Of a stretch of DNA of 46,706 nucleotides, positions 30,031 to 42,331 are shown piece after piece. Both the position numbers and the translations under genes were made by a program. The stretch lies in NCBI GenBank assembly GCA_027484965.1, contig JAIXRY010000009.1, positions 1 to 46,706 of the forward strand, read 5' to 3'. Under the pieces are notes generated by a model. That model ran no database searches, had not been told where the DNA came from, and saw only the letters and a program-made list of their open reading frames with translations. This DNA comes from a bacterium (GTDB taxonomy: Bacteria; Patescibacteriota; Minisyncoccia; Phycocordibacterales; UBA9973). Position 1 is the first letter of the stretch. Each line of letters begins with the position of its first letter.

Positions 30031-30156
30031 ATGAATAATCGCCTTTTAAAAATTCTGGCTGGTTTTATAGGAATGATTTTAATAGGGCTTACATCACTTT
30101 ATTTTGTTCAATATTTTAATCAAGATAAGACAAAAAATGTTGTTATAAGAAACTAA
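30031..30156 (+). CDS. small membrane protein (41 aa)
   Basis: MNNRLLKILAGFIGMILIGLTSLYFVQYFNQDKTKNVVIRN; immediately follows upstream ORF and precedes a terminator; below track cutoff. Confidence 0.55.
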   Translation: MNNRLLKILAGFIGMILIGLTSLYFVQYFNQDKTKNVVIRN

Positions 30157-30176
30157 AAATTAACAGAAGTTTATTT

Positions 30177-30214
30177 AAAAAACACATAAATTCATTGAGT
30201 TTATGTGTTTTTTT
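30177..30214 (+). terminator. intrinsic terminator
   Basis: AACACATAAA ttcattgag TTTATGTGTT TTTTT. Confidence 0.85.
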
Positions 30215-30226
30215 GTATTTTATATT

Positions 30227-30405
30227 AAGCGAGGATATTACTTTCCAGAAGCCCCACTGAGATACTTTTGGTATCGATTGGACGATCAGTATATTCGTGT
30301 CGAGAGGTTTAAGAAAAACGAGCACGATTTACGTGTGTTTTGTACTTAATTACCAAGCGAGGATGTGTGTTCCACTGTGTTTTTTGTATTTTATACTAAG
30401 CGAGG
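30227..30405 (+). repeat. three dispersed direct repeats ending in AAGCGAGG
   Basis: AAGCGAGG at 30227-30234, 30355-30362 and 30398-30405. The first and third share a longer GTGTTTTTTTGTATTTTATAYTAAGCGAGG context. Confidence 0.75.
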
Positions 30406-30528
30406 GTGTCACTCGTAAAAGACCTCTGAAAGCGCGACTGGCGCTGTAAGGAGGAAATGTTCATCAGGACATTTCCGTGTCTTTTTCGAGTGACACCCGA
30501 GCGCCTTTGACTAGGCGCACTTTTTTTG
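30398..30528 (+). ncRNA. candidate sRNA (element C) with own terminator
   Basis: Outer stem GGGTGTCACTCGtAAAAGAC / GTCTTTTtCGAGTGACACCC (30404-30498), inner hairpins AGCGC/GCGCT and GGAAATGT/ACATTTCC, AAGGAGG at 30448-30454, terminator GCGCC tttgacta GGCGC acTTTTTTT. Confidence 0.65.
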
Positions 30529-30540
30529 TTACTATACAAG

Positions 30541-30632
30541 AACTTGCCGTAGACAGAGGGTTGTCCCAAAAGACATAAAACCTTCCGAGGTATCTCATCC
30601 AATATTTGTTGGAGATACGGTAAAAGTATGGT
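30541..30632 (+). promoter_or_regulatory. ribosomal protein L10 leader
   Basis: TTGCCGTAGACAGAGGGTTG...AAACCTTCCGAGGTATCTC...GAGATACGG matches the conserved L10-leader core, directly upstream of rplJ. Confidence 0.8.
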
Positions 30633-30655
30633 CGAAGCTAAAAAACAAAAAAATT

Positions 30656-31138
30656 ATGATCACAAAAGATAAAAAGAGTCTTATCATTAAAGAACTTGAA
30701 AGTTCTTTAAAAGATACAAATTCTATCGTTTTTGTAAATTTCCATAAAATTACTGTTGCTCAAGTAAACAAACTCCGTCGCACACTAGGTGAAGAAGGAA
30801 CAGGATACAAGGTAGCAAAAAAGACTCTTCTCAAGAGAGTTCTTGATGGAAAATACGAAGGTGAATTACCTGTACTCGATGGCGAAATCGCTATTGCTTA
30901 CGGTGCTGATTTGATTGCTCCAGCTCGTGGTGTAAATCAATTTGAAAAAGAAAACAAAGGTTCTCTTAAAATAGTTGGTGGTGTTTTTGAAGGTAAATAC
31001 ATGAACGCACAAGAAATGCTTGCTATTGCAACTATTCCTTCTCGTGAAGTACTTCTTTCACAAATCGCATACCTCCTCAAGAGTCCTATGCAAAGACTTG
31101 CTATCGGCGTTAAAGCTGTAGCGGAAAAGAAAGCTTAA
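30656..31138 (+). CDS. rplJ: 50S ribosomal protein L10
   Basis: Conserved L10 sequence; precedes rplL. Confidence 0.95.
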   Translation: MITKDKKSLIIKELESSLKDTNSIVFVNFHKITVAQVNKLRRTLGEEGTGYKVAKKTLLKRVLDGKYEGELPVLDGEIAIAYGADLIAPARGVNQFEKENKGSLKIVGGVFEGKYMNAQEMLAIATIPSREVLLSQIAYLLKSPMQRLAIGVKAVAEKKA

Positions 31139-31215
31139 TCGCTTTAAATGGTTAGTTAAGTTATTAAATTAATATTTCTAGAAACTATAATAAGTATCTA
31201 GAACCTAATAAAATT

Positions 31216-31578
31216 ATGTCAAAATTCGATTCATTCCTCTCAGAACTTGAAAACGCTTCAGTTCTAGAACTCAATGACCTTGTAAAGGCTATTGAAGAAA
31301 AATTCGGTGTTTCTGCAGCAGCTGTTGCAAGCGCTCCAGCAGCAGCCGGTGCAGCAGAAGAAGTAAAAGATTCATTTACAGTTGTTCTTGCAAGTGCAGG
31401 TGAACAAAAAATTGCTGTTATGAAAGTAGTTAAAGAAGCTCTTGGTCTCGGTCTTAAAGAAGCAAAAGATTTGGTTGATGGTGCACCAGCAACAATCAAA
31501 GAAGGTGCTAAGAAAGACGAAGCAGAAGCAATGAAAAAAGCTATTGAAGAGGCAGGAGGAAAGGTTGAGTTAAAGTAA
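31216..31578 (+). CDS. rplL: 50S ribosomal protein L7/L12
   Basis: EEKTEF-type C-terminal domain: [44 protein letters not shown]. Confidence 0.97.
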   Translation: MSKFDSFLSELENASVLELNDLVKAIEEKFGVSAAAVASAPAAAGAAEEVKDSFTVVLASAGEQKIAVMKVVKEALGLGLKEAKDLVDGAPATIKEGAKKDEAEAMKKAIEEAGGKVELK

Positions 31579-31594
31579 TTTTACTTTAACTAAA

Positions 31595-31694
31595 ACTTTC
31601 CGGAAGTACTCGAATTTCTTTTCTTAGAGAAATTCAGAGTGCAAGGAGGAAATTAGAAAGAAAACCCGCTTAAAGCGGGTTTTCTTTCTAATTT
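31595..31694 (+). ncRNA. candidate structured RNA element A (rplL 3' region)
   Basis: CTTTCCGGAA, hairpin ACTC-GAATTTCT/AGAAATTC-a-GAGT, AAGGAGG (31643-31649), then a 21-bp perfect inverted repeat 31650-31694. Confidence 0.65.
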
Positions 31695-31777
31695 AAGTCG
31701 TGCCCATTTGTGCGCCTCTAAAGCGCACAGGGACTCAGAGGAAAAGTAGAACTTAAATAAGCTAGCTTGTTTAAGGA

Positions 31778-31877
31778 GACTTTTCCGGAAACACTCAATT
31801 TTTCTTTCTTAGGAAAAATTAGAGTGTAAGGAGGTATACAAAAAGAAAATCGCCTATAGGCGATTTTCTTTTTGTAT
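31778..31877 (+). ncRNA. candidate structured RNA element B, tandem paralogue of element A
   Basis: CTTTTCCGGAA, hairpin ACTC-AATTTTTC/GAAAAATT-a-GAGT, AAGGAGG (31828-31834), then inverted repeat ATACAAAAAGAAAATCGCC-TATA-GGCGATTTTCTTTTTGTAT. Confidence 0.65.
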
Positions 31878-31908
31878 TGAAAGATGTCTTTTTGTATTTT
31901 TACCTCGC

Positions 31909-31938
31909 TTGCCCCTTTTTCTATAAAAAGAGTATAAT
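31909..31938 (+). promoter_or_regulatory. putative sigma70-type promoter
   Basis: TTGCCC - 18 nt - TATAAT upstream of the 31986 ORF. Confidence 0.55.
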
Positions 31939-31985
31939 ATACACATTATTCAGTCCGACTGTTCGGAATTAACTTTTCTTTAACG

Positions 31986-32582
31986 ATGGAAATCCTTTCA
32001 AAACTCTTTGGTAGTAGTGTGCGAGTAAAAATAATGAGACTTTTTATTTTGAATACTGATACAGTGTTTGATATTAAGATGCTTACATCAAAAGCTCGTG
32101 TACCAAAAACATCTCTGAGAAAAGATTTAAATATTCTTGTTGCTATTGGTTTTATAAAAAGAAAAAATTCAAAAGGGAAGTTAATTGGATTTATATTTAA
32201 TCCTGATTTTGCTTTTATTGGTCCAATAAAAGAACTTCTTTTAAATCCTGAATTTATGAAAAAGGACGAAATTGCTAGTCGTTTTAAACAAGTTGGTAAA
32301 GTAAAACTTCTTGCAGTTTCGGGTATATTTATCGACAGTAATCAGTCTCGTCTCGATATATTACTTGTTGCAGATAAGATTAAGCGTCCAGTTTTTGATC
32401 AAATTATAAAGACATTGGAAGCTGAACTTGGAAAAGAGCTTGCTTATGCAATCTTTACACCAGATGAATTCTTTTATCGTCTTGATATGTATGACAAGCT
32501 TTTGTCAGATATGCTTGATTTCCCTCATGAGAAATTAATAGCTACTCCAGAGTTTTCCACATTTACCCTGAAGAAAACTTAA
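31986..32582 (+). CDS. winged-helix transcriptional regulator-like protein
   Basis: SSVRVKIMRLFILNTDTVFDIKMLTSKARVPKTSLRKDLNILVAIGFIKRK. Confidence 0.7.
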   Translation: MEILSKLFGSSVRVKIMRLFILNTDTVFDIKMLTSKARVPKTSLRKDLNILVAIGFIKRKNSKGKLIGFIFNPDFAFIGPIKELLLNPEFMKKDEIASRFKQVGKVKLLAVSGIFIDSNQSRLDILLVADKIKRPVFDQIIKTLEAELGKELAYAIFTPDEFFYRLDMYDKLLSDMLDFPHEKLIATPEFSTFTLKKT

Positions 32583-32659
32583 AAAGTGATATAATAGATA
32601 TGTCTGCAGGTGTCGAACCTGTCAGGTCTTTTAATAAGATTTTTTTAGATATAAATTTC

Positions 32660-33343
32660 CATATGTTGATTCAAACATGGGGTGAGGTGTTCACAGCATC
32701 TCTACAAGGACTCTGGATCGGATTTATTCAATTCGTTCCAATGCTCCTTCTCGCAATTATAATTTTTATTGTTGGTTGGGTAGTTGCTTCTGTTGTAGGT
32801 AAAGCATTCTCTCAAGTTATCGGTGCTTTGAAATTAGACAAACTTCTGTCATCAGCTGGTGCAGATCATATGTTTGATAGAGCTGGTATCAAACTTGATG
32901 TTGGTGGATTTATTGGATGGCTTGTAAAATGGTTTATTATACTTGCATTCCTAGTTGCTTCACTTAATCTTATTGGTTTGAATGTAATCAATGAATTCAT
33001 CCGTGATGTTGTTCTTGCTTATATTCCACAAGTAATCATCGCAGCTCTTGTACTTATGGTTGCAGCTGTTGTTTCAAATGGCGCAAGAAAAGTTATTATA
33101 AGTTCAGCAAGAGCAGCTAATGTTCCTTCAGCAGGAATGCTTGGAACTATCTCTTACTATGCTATCTGGATATTTGGATTTATCATTGCGCTTTCACATC
33201 TTGGAATCGCAGAAGGATACATGCAATCACTCTTCACTGCAATCGTAGCAATGCTCGCACTTGCAGGAGGACTCGCATTTGGTCTTGGTGGACGCGATGC
33301 AGCAGCACGTGCAATCGACCACTTCCGTTCAGATCTTAAATAA
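32660..33343 (+). CDS. conserved TM-helix / small-conductance mechanosensitive channel-like membrane protein
   Basis: Repeated TM-helix pattern ...LGGRDAAARAID...; an in-frame ATG near 32660 (MLIQTW) fits better than the track start at 32600. Confidence 0.75.
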   Translation, partial: HMLIQTWGEVFTASLQGLWIGFIQFVPMLLLAIIIFIVGWVVASVVGKAFSQVIGALKLDKLLSSAGADHMFDRAGIKLDVGGFIGWLVKWFIILAFLVASLNLIGLNVINEFIRDVVLAYIPQVIIAALVLMVAAVVSNGARKVIISSARAANVPSAGMLGTISYYAIWIFGFIIALSHLGIAEGYMQSLFTAIVAMLALAGGLAFGLGGRDAAARAIDHFRSDLK

Positions 33344-33360
33344 TTAAATTATTTAAATAT

Positions 33361-33391
33361 AAAAAAGCCTCGTAATTACGAGGCTTTTTTA
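33361..33391 (+). terminator. intrinsic terminator
   Basis: AAAAAAGCCTCG taatta CGAGGCTTTTTT. Confidence 0.85.
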
Positions 33392-33496
33392 TTTGAATTT
33401 CTTTACTATTTTATGTCCTAATTTTATTTTTTTCCTTACAAAATAAGGCTTTTTATTTATAGGTAAAAACAACATGTAAAAGGATGTAATTTCCCC

Positions 33497-33525
33497 TTGA
33501 CTCAATAATTACTTTGGTATATACT
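33497..33525 (+). promoter_or_regulatory. rRNA promoter
   Basis: TTGACT - 17 nt - TATACT upstream of the 23S leader. Confidence 0.75.
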
Positions 33526-33654
33526 CCCTCTTGTATTCTTTGATAAAAAAATTACCGCCCGGACGCCCAATTTTGGGGTCTTTTATGTCCGAGGCGGGAG
33601 TGGTTTGCATACAGAGGAAGCGGTTCCCGAGTATGAGCCACGACAGTAGTTTTT

Positions 33655-37092
<3,438 letters not shown>

Positions 37093-37118
37093 GAAAACTA
37101 CGTTTATATTACGAATGC

Positions 37119-37236
<118 letters not shown>

Positions 37237-37255
37237 CATTCGTTACATCAAAGAA

Positions 37256-37312
37256 TACAATACAATACCCACCAAAGTTTTATTACTGAGGTGGGTTTTG
37301 TATTTGTATGTA
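37256..37312 (+). terminator. rRNA operon terminator
   Basis: ACAATACCCACC ... GGTGGGTTTTGTATTTGT. Confidence 0.65.
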
Positions 37313-37328
37313 TACTTTTAAAAAATAA

Positions 37329-37360
37329 AAAACCATTATCTATAAATAATGGTTTTTTAT
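37329..37360 (+). terminator. intrinsic terminator
   Basis: AAACCATTAT ctataa ATAATGGTTTTTT. Confidence 0.7.
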
Positions 37361-37395
37361 TTTTTATTAATCCTATTTCCTTGTATAATACTTGT

Positions 37396-38184
37396 ATGTC
37401 AATCTGGTCTCTAAAACGTCAATTCACTTACGCTTCATTATTTTTTGTTGTGGTCTTTGGATTGCTTGCGATTATTCTAAAGCCACTATATATCAAGACT
37501 CCTACGTGTTTTGATCAAAAGAAAAATGGAGATGAGTCTGGAATCGATTGTGGGGGGTCTTGCATGCTTATGTGTGTATCAGATACAATTCCCCCTCTCG
37601 TGCTCTGGGCACGTGCATATCCAGCTACAGAAGCTATCTGGAATGCTGCTGCATATATAGAAAACCAAAATTCTTCATCTTATGGATTCAACGCTTCGTA
37701 TGAATTTCGTTTGTATGACAAAGATAATTTACTCATTGCAAAAACAGAAGGACAAACGTTTGTTAATCCAAATGGTCGTCAAACAATATTTTATCCAGGT
37801 ATAGAAGTAGGGAATAGAATCCCAGTACGTACAGTTTTTACTTTTACAGAACAACCTACATGGTATAAGAGTGTGTTTAAAATGTCAGAATTAAAGCTCA
37901 CAGTTTCTGATATTAGAAAAGGAGATATTAATGGTAAGCCATATATCACAACTATGATAAAAAATAATAGTGAAATGGTTATACCAAAATTTGATGTTTT
38001 TGTTCTTGTGTATGATGAGAATAATAATGTGAGAGCTGTTTCAAAAACAGTTGTTGATGGTCTACAAAAAGATGAAGAGACTATAGCTTCATTTACTTGG
38101 AATAGTTCATTTGGAGATGGAATCTTGAGATATATAATTGAACCTGTTGTTGATACAGCGATGCTTTCGTATGCAAATAAGTAG
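37396..38184 (+). CDS. membrane-anchored hypothetical protein
   Basis: ATG at 37396 (MSIWSLKRQF); TM segment; CFDQKKNGDESGIDCGGSCMLMC. Confidence 0.75.
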   Translation: MSIWSLKRQFTYASLFFVVVFGLLAIILKPLYIKTPTCFDQKKNGDESGIDCGGSCMLMCVSDTIPPLVLWARAYPATEAIWNAAAYIENQNSSSYGFNASYEFRLYDKDNLLIAKTEGQTFVNPNGRQTIFYPGIEVGNRIPVRTVFTFTEQPTWYKSVFKMSELKLTVSDIRKGDINGKPYITTMIKNNSEMVIPKFDVFVLVYDENNNVRAVSKTVVDGLQKDEETIASFTWNSSFGDGILRYIIEPVVDTAMLSYANK

Positions 38185-39307
38185 TCTTAAAAAATATTTA
38201 AGTCATATTGATTGGACTCTTGTACTTGTACTCATTCCTATTCTTTGTGCAGGACTTGTAACTATGAGTTCTTTTGTTGGTGAGTCATCATTCTTTTGGA
38301 GACAATTTATTTTTATAATTATTGGATTTGTATTCTTTTTTATTTTCTCGAATTCTGATATTAGATTTTTGAAAAAGAGTAGGTTACTTTTTGGTTTATT
38401 TATATTTTTCCTTGGAATATTAATAACTCTTTTTGCTGTTGGATATACATCAAATGGTGCAAAGAGTTGGTTTAATTTTGGCTTCTTTTCTTTTCAACCT
38501 GTAGACATGGTGAAGGTTATAGTAGTTTTAATGCTAGCAAAGTATTTTTCTCGACGTCATGTTGAGATTGCGCAGACTCGCCATTTGTTAATATCAGGAT
38601 TATATGCTTTTATTCCTTTTATTCTTGTTTTTTTACAACCAGACTTTGGAAGTGCGATGATTATTCTTCTTGTATGGTTTGGTATGGCACTTATTTCAGG
38701 GCTTGGAAGAAAACAGCTTCTTATTCTTTCTTCTATTGGACTTATAGCTTTCTTGAGTCTATGGTTCTTTGTTTTCAAACCATATCAAAAAGCGAGAATC
38801 ATAAACTTTGTAAATCCGACTTCAGATATTAAAGGAACAGGGTATAATGCGTATCAATCTACAATTGCTGTAGGATCAGGTAAGCTTATTGGTAAGGGTG
38901 TTGGTTTTGGGACTCAATCACGCCTAGAATTTTTACCAGAATATCAAACAGACTTTATATTTGCTGCTTATTCTGAAGAGTGGGGATTTTTAGGTTCATT
39001 TATTATTTTAATTCTATACTGTATTTTAATTTGGAGAATTATTAAAACGTCTCTAATTGGTGCGACTAATTTTGAAATGCTTTATGGTGTCGGTATTGCG
39101 ATATTATTTTTCTCTCACGCAATGATTAATATAGGAATGAATATTGGAGTTTTACCTGTAACAGGAATTCCTCTTCCATTTATGAGTTATGGTGGTTCAC
39201 ATATTGTGACAGAACTTGCGGCTCTCGGGCTCCTGATGAGTACGCGTAAATATTCACGAGCAACGCACAGAGATAGAATGAAAAATGAATTTTTAGGAAT
39301 TGCTTAA
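38171..39307 (+). CDS. rodA: RodA/FtsW family SEDS protein
   Basis: FQPVDMVKVIVVLMLAKYFSRR, QPDFGSAMIILLVWFGM, GIPLPFMSYGGSHIVTELAALGLLMS. Confidence 0.93.
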   Translation: MQISSLKKYLSHIDWTLVLVLIPILCAGLVTMSSFVGESSFFWRQFIFIIIGFVFFFIFSNSDIRFLKKSRLLFGLFIFFLGILITLFAVGYTSNGAKSWFNFGFFSFQPVDMVKVIVVLMLAKYFSRRHVEIAQTRHLLISGLYAFIPFILVFLQPDFGSAMIILLVWFGMALISGLGRKQLLILSSIGLIAFLSLWFFVFKPYQKARIINFVNPTSDIKGTGYNAYQSTIAVGSGKLIGKGVGFGTQSRLEFLPEYQTDFIFAAYSEEWGFLGSFIILILYCILIWRIIKTSLIGATNFEMLYGVGIAILFFSHAMINIGMNIGVLPVTGIPLPFMSYGGSHIVTELAALGLLMSTRKYSRATHRDRMKNEFLGIA

Positions 39308-39328
39308 GTATACAAAAATAATATATGA

Positions 39329-39435
39329 ATCCCGATAGAAATTTAACACACAGGTAAAATAATGATATATTTTTTATAGTATTATATGAAAAACAAATTA
39401 ACTAACTTATTAATAAAATAAATTTCGCACGGGAT
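39329..39435 (+). promoter_or_regulatory. long-range stem occluding the PAP2 start region
   Basis: ATCCCG...AAATTT (39329-39344) complementary to AAATTT...CGGGAT (39420-39435), the latter overlapping the ATG at 39434. Confidence 0.4.
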
Positions 39436-40012
39436 GAATATAGAAATATTTAATTTTTTACATAGTTTTGCAGGAAAGTCACAATTTTTTGACTCGCTTG
39501 TTGTTTTTATTGCGAATCCTTTCGGATACATTTTAATAGGTATTTCATATTTGTATCTTATTTTTTATACTATTGAAGATACTTATGTATTCAAGAAAAT
39601 TGGTTCAAGAATTACTCAAATAACTATTTTGTCACTTTCTGTTGGTCTTGCACTTCTTTTTTCTCATATAATAAAAATATTAGTTCAAGCTCCTAGGCCA
39701 TTTATTGTTTTGTCTGATATTAATGAACTTTTCTTGTATGGTTCATACGACTCTTTTCCTTCAGGACATGCGACTCTTTTTTCTGCTTTAGCAGTAGCTA
39801 TTTTTATGTATCACAGAAAAATGGGCATGTTTTTTATTTGCGGAGCAATACTTATTGGTCTTTCAAGAATTATTGTGGGGATTCATTTTCCTATAGATAT
39901 TTTAGCTGGCTTTATTCTTGGAGGAACACTTTCTTGGGCTACGTATTACACAACAAATATATTTATAAGTAAATTTTTCCCAAAGATTGATTTTTTATCA
40001 AAAAAGCCTTAG
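39434..40012 (+). CDS. PAP2 family phosphatase
   Basis: KILVQAPRPF, SFPSGHATLFSALA, SRIIVGIHFPIDILAG. Confidence 0.92.
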   Translation: MNIEIFNFLHSFAGKSQFFDSLVVFIANPFGYILIGISYLYLIFYTIEDTYVFKKIGSRITQITILSLSVGLALLFSHIIKILVQAPRPFIVLSDINELFLYGSYDSFPSGHATLFSALAVAIFMYHRKMGMFFICGAILIGLSRIIVGIHFPIDILAGFILGGTLSWATYYTTNIFISKFFPKIDFLSKKP

Positions 40013-40025
40013 AATTACAAGTATT

Positions 40026-41381
40026 ATGTGGAAAACAAGAATATTTGCATTGGTTTTATTGATTGCCGCTTTCGGACTTGGGTGGTTTGTATACAAAACT
40101 GAAAATAATGCAGCGAACGACAGTGCGAAGTCAAAATACGCTTTTAAGTTGGGTCTTGATTTGAAAGGAGGGACAACTCTTACATATCGTGCCGACGTAT
40201 CAAAGGTTCCTTCAGGTTCTGTGGGGCAGTCTATGGATTCTCTTCGTGATGTTATTGAAAGAAGAGTTAATCTCTTCGGTGTTTCAGAGCCAAGTGTTCA
40301 AGTTGAACAAGCAGGGTTTTCTAATGGAAATGAAGAGCGTCTCATAGTAGATCTTCCAGGTGTTAGTGATATTGATAAAGCAGTTCAAATGATTGGTCAA
40401 ACACCTCTTCTTGAATTCCGTACAGAAGGTACTTCTGATGAACCAATACCTGTTACTGTTGGAAAAGATGGAAACGTTGTTATTCCAGAAATTGATATTA
40501 ATTCAAAATACAAAGAAACAGAACTTACAGGTCGTTTCTTGAAGCGTGCTACTGTTGAATTTGATCAAACAACAATGCAACCAAAAGTATCTCTTCAGTT
40601 TAATGAAGAAGGTTCAAAACTTTTTGAAGATATTACTCGTGCAAATGTTGGGAAGACTGTTGCAATATATTTGGATGGTTCACCAATCTCAACACCTCGT
40701 GTTAATGAAGCTATTACAGGTGGACAAGCCGTTATTTCTGGAAACTTCACTCCTCAAGAAGCAAAGCTTCTTGTAGGTCGTCTAAATTCTGGAGCCCTTC
40801 CTGTACCAATCGAACTCATTTCAACACAAACAATAGGAGCATCTTTGGGTGATATTGCTGTAAAAGACGGTGTTAAGGCTGGAGTTATTGGATTTATTCT
40901 TGTAGCACTATTTTTGATTGTTTGGTATCGTTTGCCAGGTATTATTGCTGCTGTCGCGCTTTTGATTTATGTAATAATAATGTTTTCATTATTTAAAATT
41001 ATTCCAATCACTCTTACTGCTGCAGGTATTGCCGGATTTATTATCTCTATAGGTACTGCTGTTGACGGTAATATTCTTATTTTTGAAAGAATTAAAGAAG
41101 AGCTTCGTGGCGGAAAGACAATCAAAGAAGCAATTGAAGCTGGATATGCTCGTGCGTGGTTCTCTATTCGTGATGCAAACATTGCAAGTATTATTTCTGG
41201 AGTAGTGCTTTATGCTGTAGGAACAAGTCTTATGAAAGGTTTTGCTCTAACACTTGTTGTTGGTATGGTAGTGTCTCTTACTTCAATTCTTATTATCTCA
41301 AGAATATTAATTTTCTCACTCTCAACAACAAATAATAGTAAAATCGTAAGATTCTTATTTAGTTCAGGTATTTCAAAATAA
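40026..41381 (+). CDS. secD: protein translocase subunit SecD
   Basis: KFKLGLDLKGGTTLTY-type motif, GTAVDGNILIFERIKEELRGGKT. Confidence 0.95.
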   Translation: MWKTRIFALVLLIAAFGLGWFVYKTENNAANDSAKSKYAFKLGLDLKGGTTLTYRADVSKVPSGSVGQSMDSLRDVIERRVNLFGVSEPSVQVEQAGFSNGNEERLIVDLPGVSDIDKAVQMIGQTPLLEFRTEGTSDEPIPVTVGKDGNVVIPEIDINSKYKETELTGRFLKRATVEFDQTTMQPKVSLQFNEEGSKLFEDITRANVGKTVAIYLDGSPISTPRVNEAITGGQAVISGNFTPQEAKLLVGRLNSGALPVPIELISTQTIGASLGDIAVKDGVKAGVIGFILVALFLIVWYRLPGIIAAVALLIYVIIMFSLFKIIPITLTAAGIAGFIISIGTAVDGNILIFERIKEELRGGKTIKEAIEAGYARAWFSIRDANIASIISGVVLYAVGTSLMKGFALTLVVGMVVSLTSILIISRILIFSLSTTNNSKIVRFLFSSGISK

Positions 41382-41398
41382 CTTTAAGAATTATATAT

Positions 41399-42280
41399 AT
41401 GTTTATCATCAATCACAAAAAAATATTTATCGGAATCTCAAGTCTTCTAGTTCTCTTGTCTATCGGATCAATCGTATTCTTTGGACTTCCTTTGAGTATT
41501 GATTTCAAAGGGGGAGCAATGACTCAAGTTTCTTATACTGATGTTCGTCCTGATGTTTCTGTTATCAATGAATCTCTGTCTGGTCTTGATTTGGGACAAA
41601 CTCTAGTACAGCCAGTAGGTGAAAAAGATTTTAGTATTAAGACAAAACATCTTACTGAACAAGAAAGAATGAGTCTTATTGAAACTCTCAAATCAAAAGG
41701 AACTCTCGAAGAAAAAGGATTCACTTCTATTGGTCCCTCTGTTGGGAAAGGGTTAGTAAGGAAAGTGGCACTTGCAACTATTTTAGTTTCTCTTATTATA
41801 ATTTTATTTATCGCTTATGCTTTCCGTGGAGTATCATATCCTGTAAAAGCTTGGAAATATGGAGTTGTTGCTATTGGTACACTTCTTCATGATGCGATTA
41901 TTCCTGTAGGTATTTTTGCAATCCTTGCAAAAACCCTTGGAGCAGAAGTTGATACATTGTTTGTTGTAGCGCTACTTACAATTCTTGGTCTATCTATCTC
42001 AGATACAATCGTTATATTTGACCGTGTTCGTGAAAATTTGAAATTGAAAAAGTATGCAACTTTCCAAGAAACTGTCGGACAAAGTATTGATCAATCATTT
42101 ACACGCTCTATCAATACAGGATTTTCAGTTATTGTTGTGTTGGTGATCCTCACTATTTTTGGACCATCAACGACTAGAGTCTTTGCTATGATGCTTGCTG
42201 CTGGAATGATATTCGGTACATACTCATCTATATTCCTTGCTTCACCACTTTTGGTAGCTTGGTTTGAAAAACAAAAATAA
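41399..42280 (+). CDS. secF: protein translocase subunit SecF
   Basis: SIDFKGGAMTQV, LSISDTIVIFDRVRENLK, SFTRSINTGFSVIVV. Confidence 0.95.
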   Translation: MFIINHKKIFIGISSLLVLLSIGSIVFFGLPLSIDFKGGAMTQVSYTDVRPDVSVINESLSGLDLGQTLVQPVGEKDFSIKTKHLTEQERMSLIETLKSKGTLEEKGFTSIGPSVGKGLVRKVALATILVSLIIILFIAYAFRGVSYPVKAWKYGVVAIGTLLHDAIIPVGIFAILAKTLGAEVDTLFVVALLTILGLSISDTIVIFDRVRENLKLKKYATFQETVGQSIDQSFTRSINTGFSVIVVLVILTIFGPSTTRVFAMMLAAGMIFGTYSSIFLASPLLVAWFEKQK

Positions 42281-42285
42281 AAATA

Positions 42286-42320
42286 TTAAAGCGGTTCATT
42301 TCTGAACCGCTTTTTTGATC
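42286..42320 (+). terminator. bidirectional terminator
   Basis: AAAGCGGTTCA ttt CTGAACCGCTTTTTT. Confidence 0.8.
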
Positions 42321-42331
42321 TTTTTGCAATA

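Noticed and set aside
30227-30405. AAGCGAGG repeats as a CRISPR array
   Set aside because: Only three copies, irregular spacing, no spacer-like unique units of constant length and no cas genes.
30458-30511. Possible 17-aa ORF after AAGGAGG in element C (MFIRTFPCLFRVTPERL)
   Set aside because: Spacing from GGAGG to ATG is only ~3 nt and the codons coincide with hairpin arms; A and B have no equivalent ATG.
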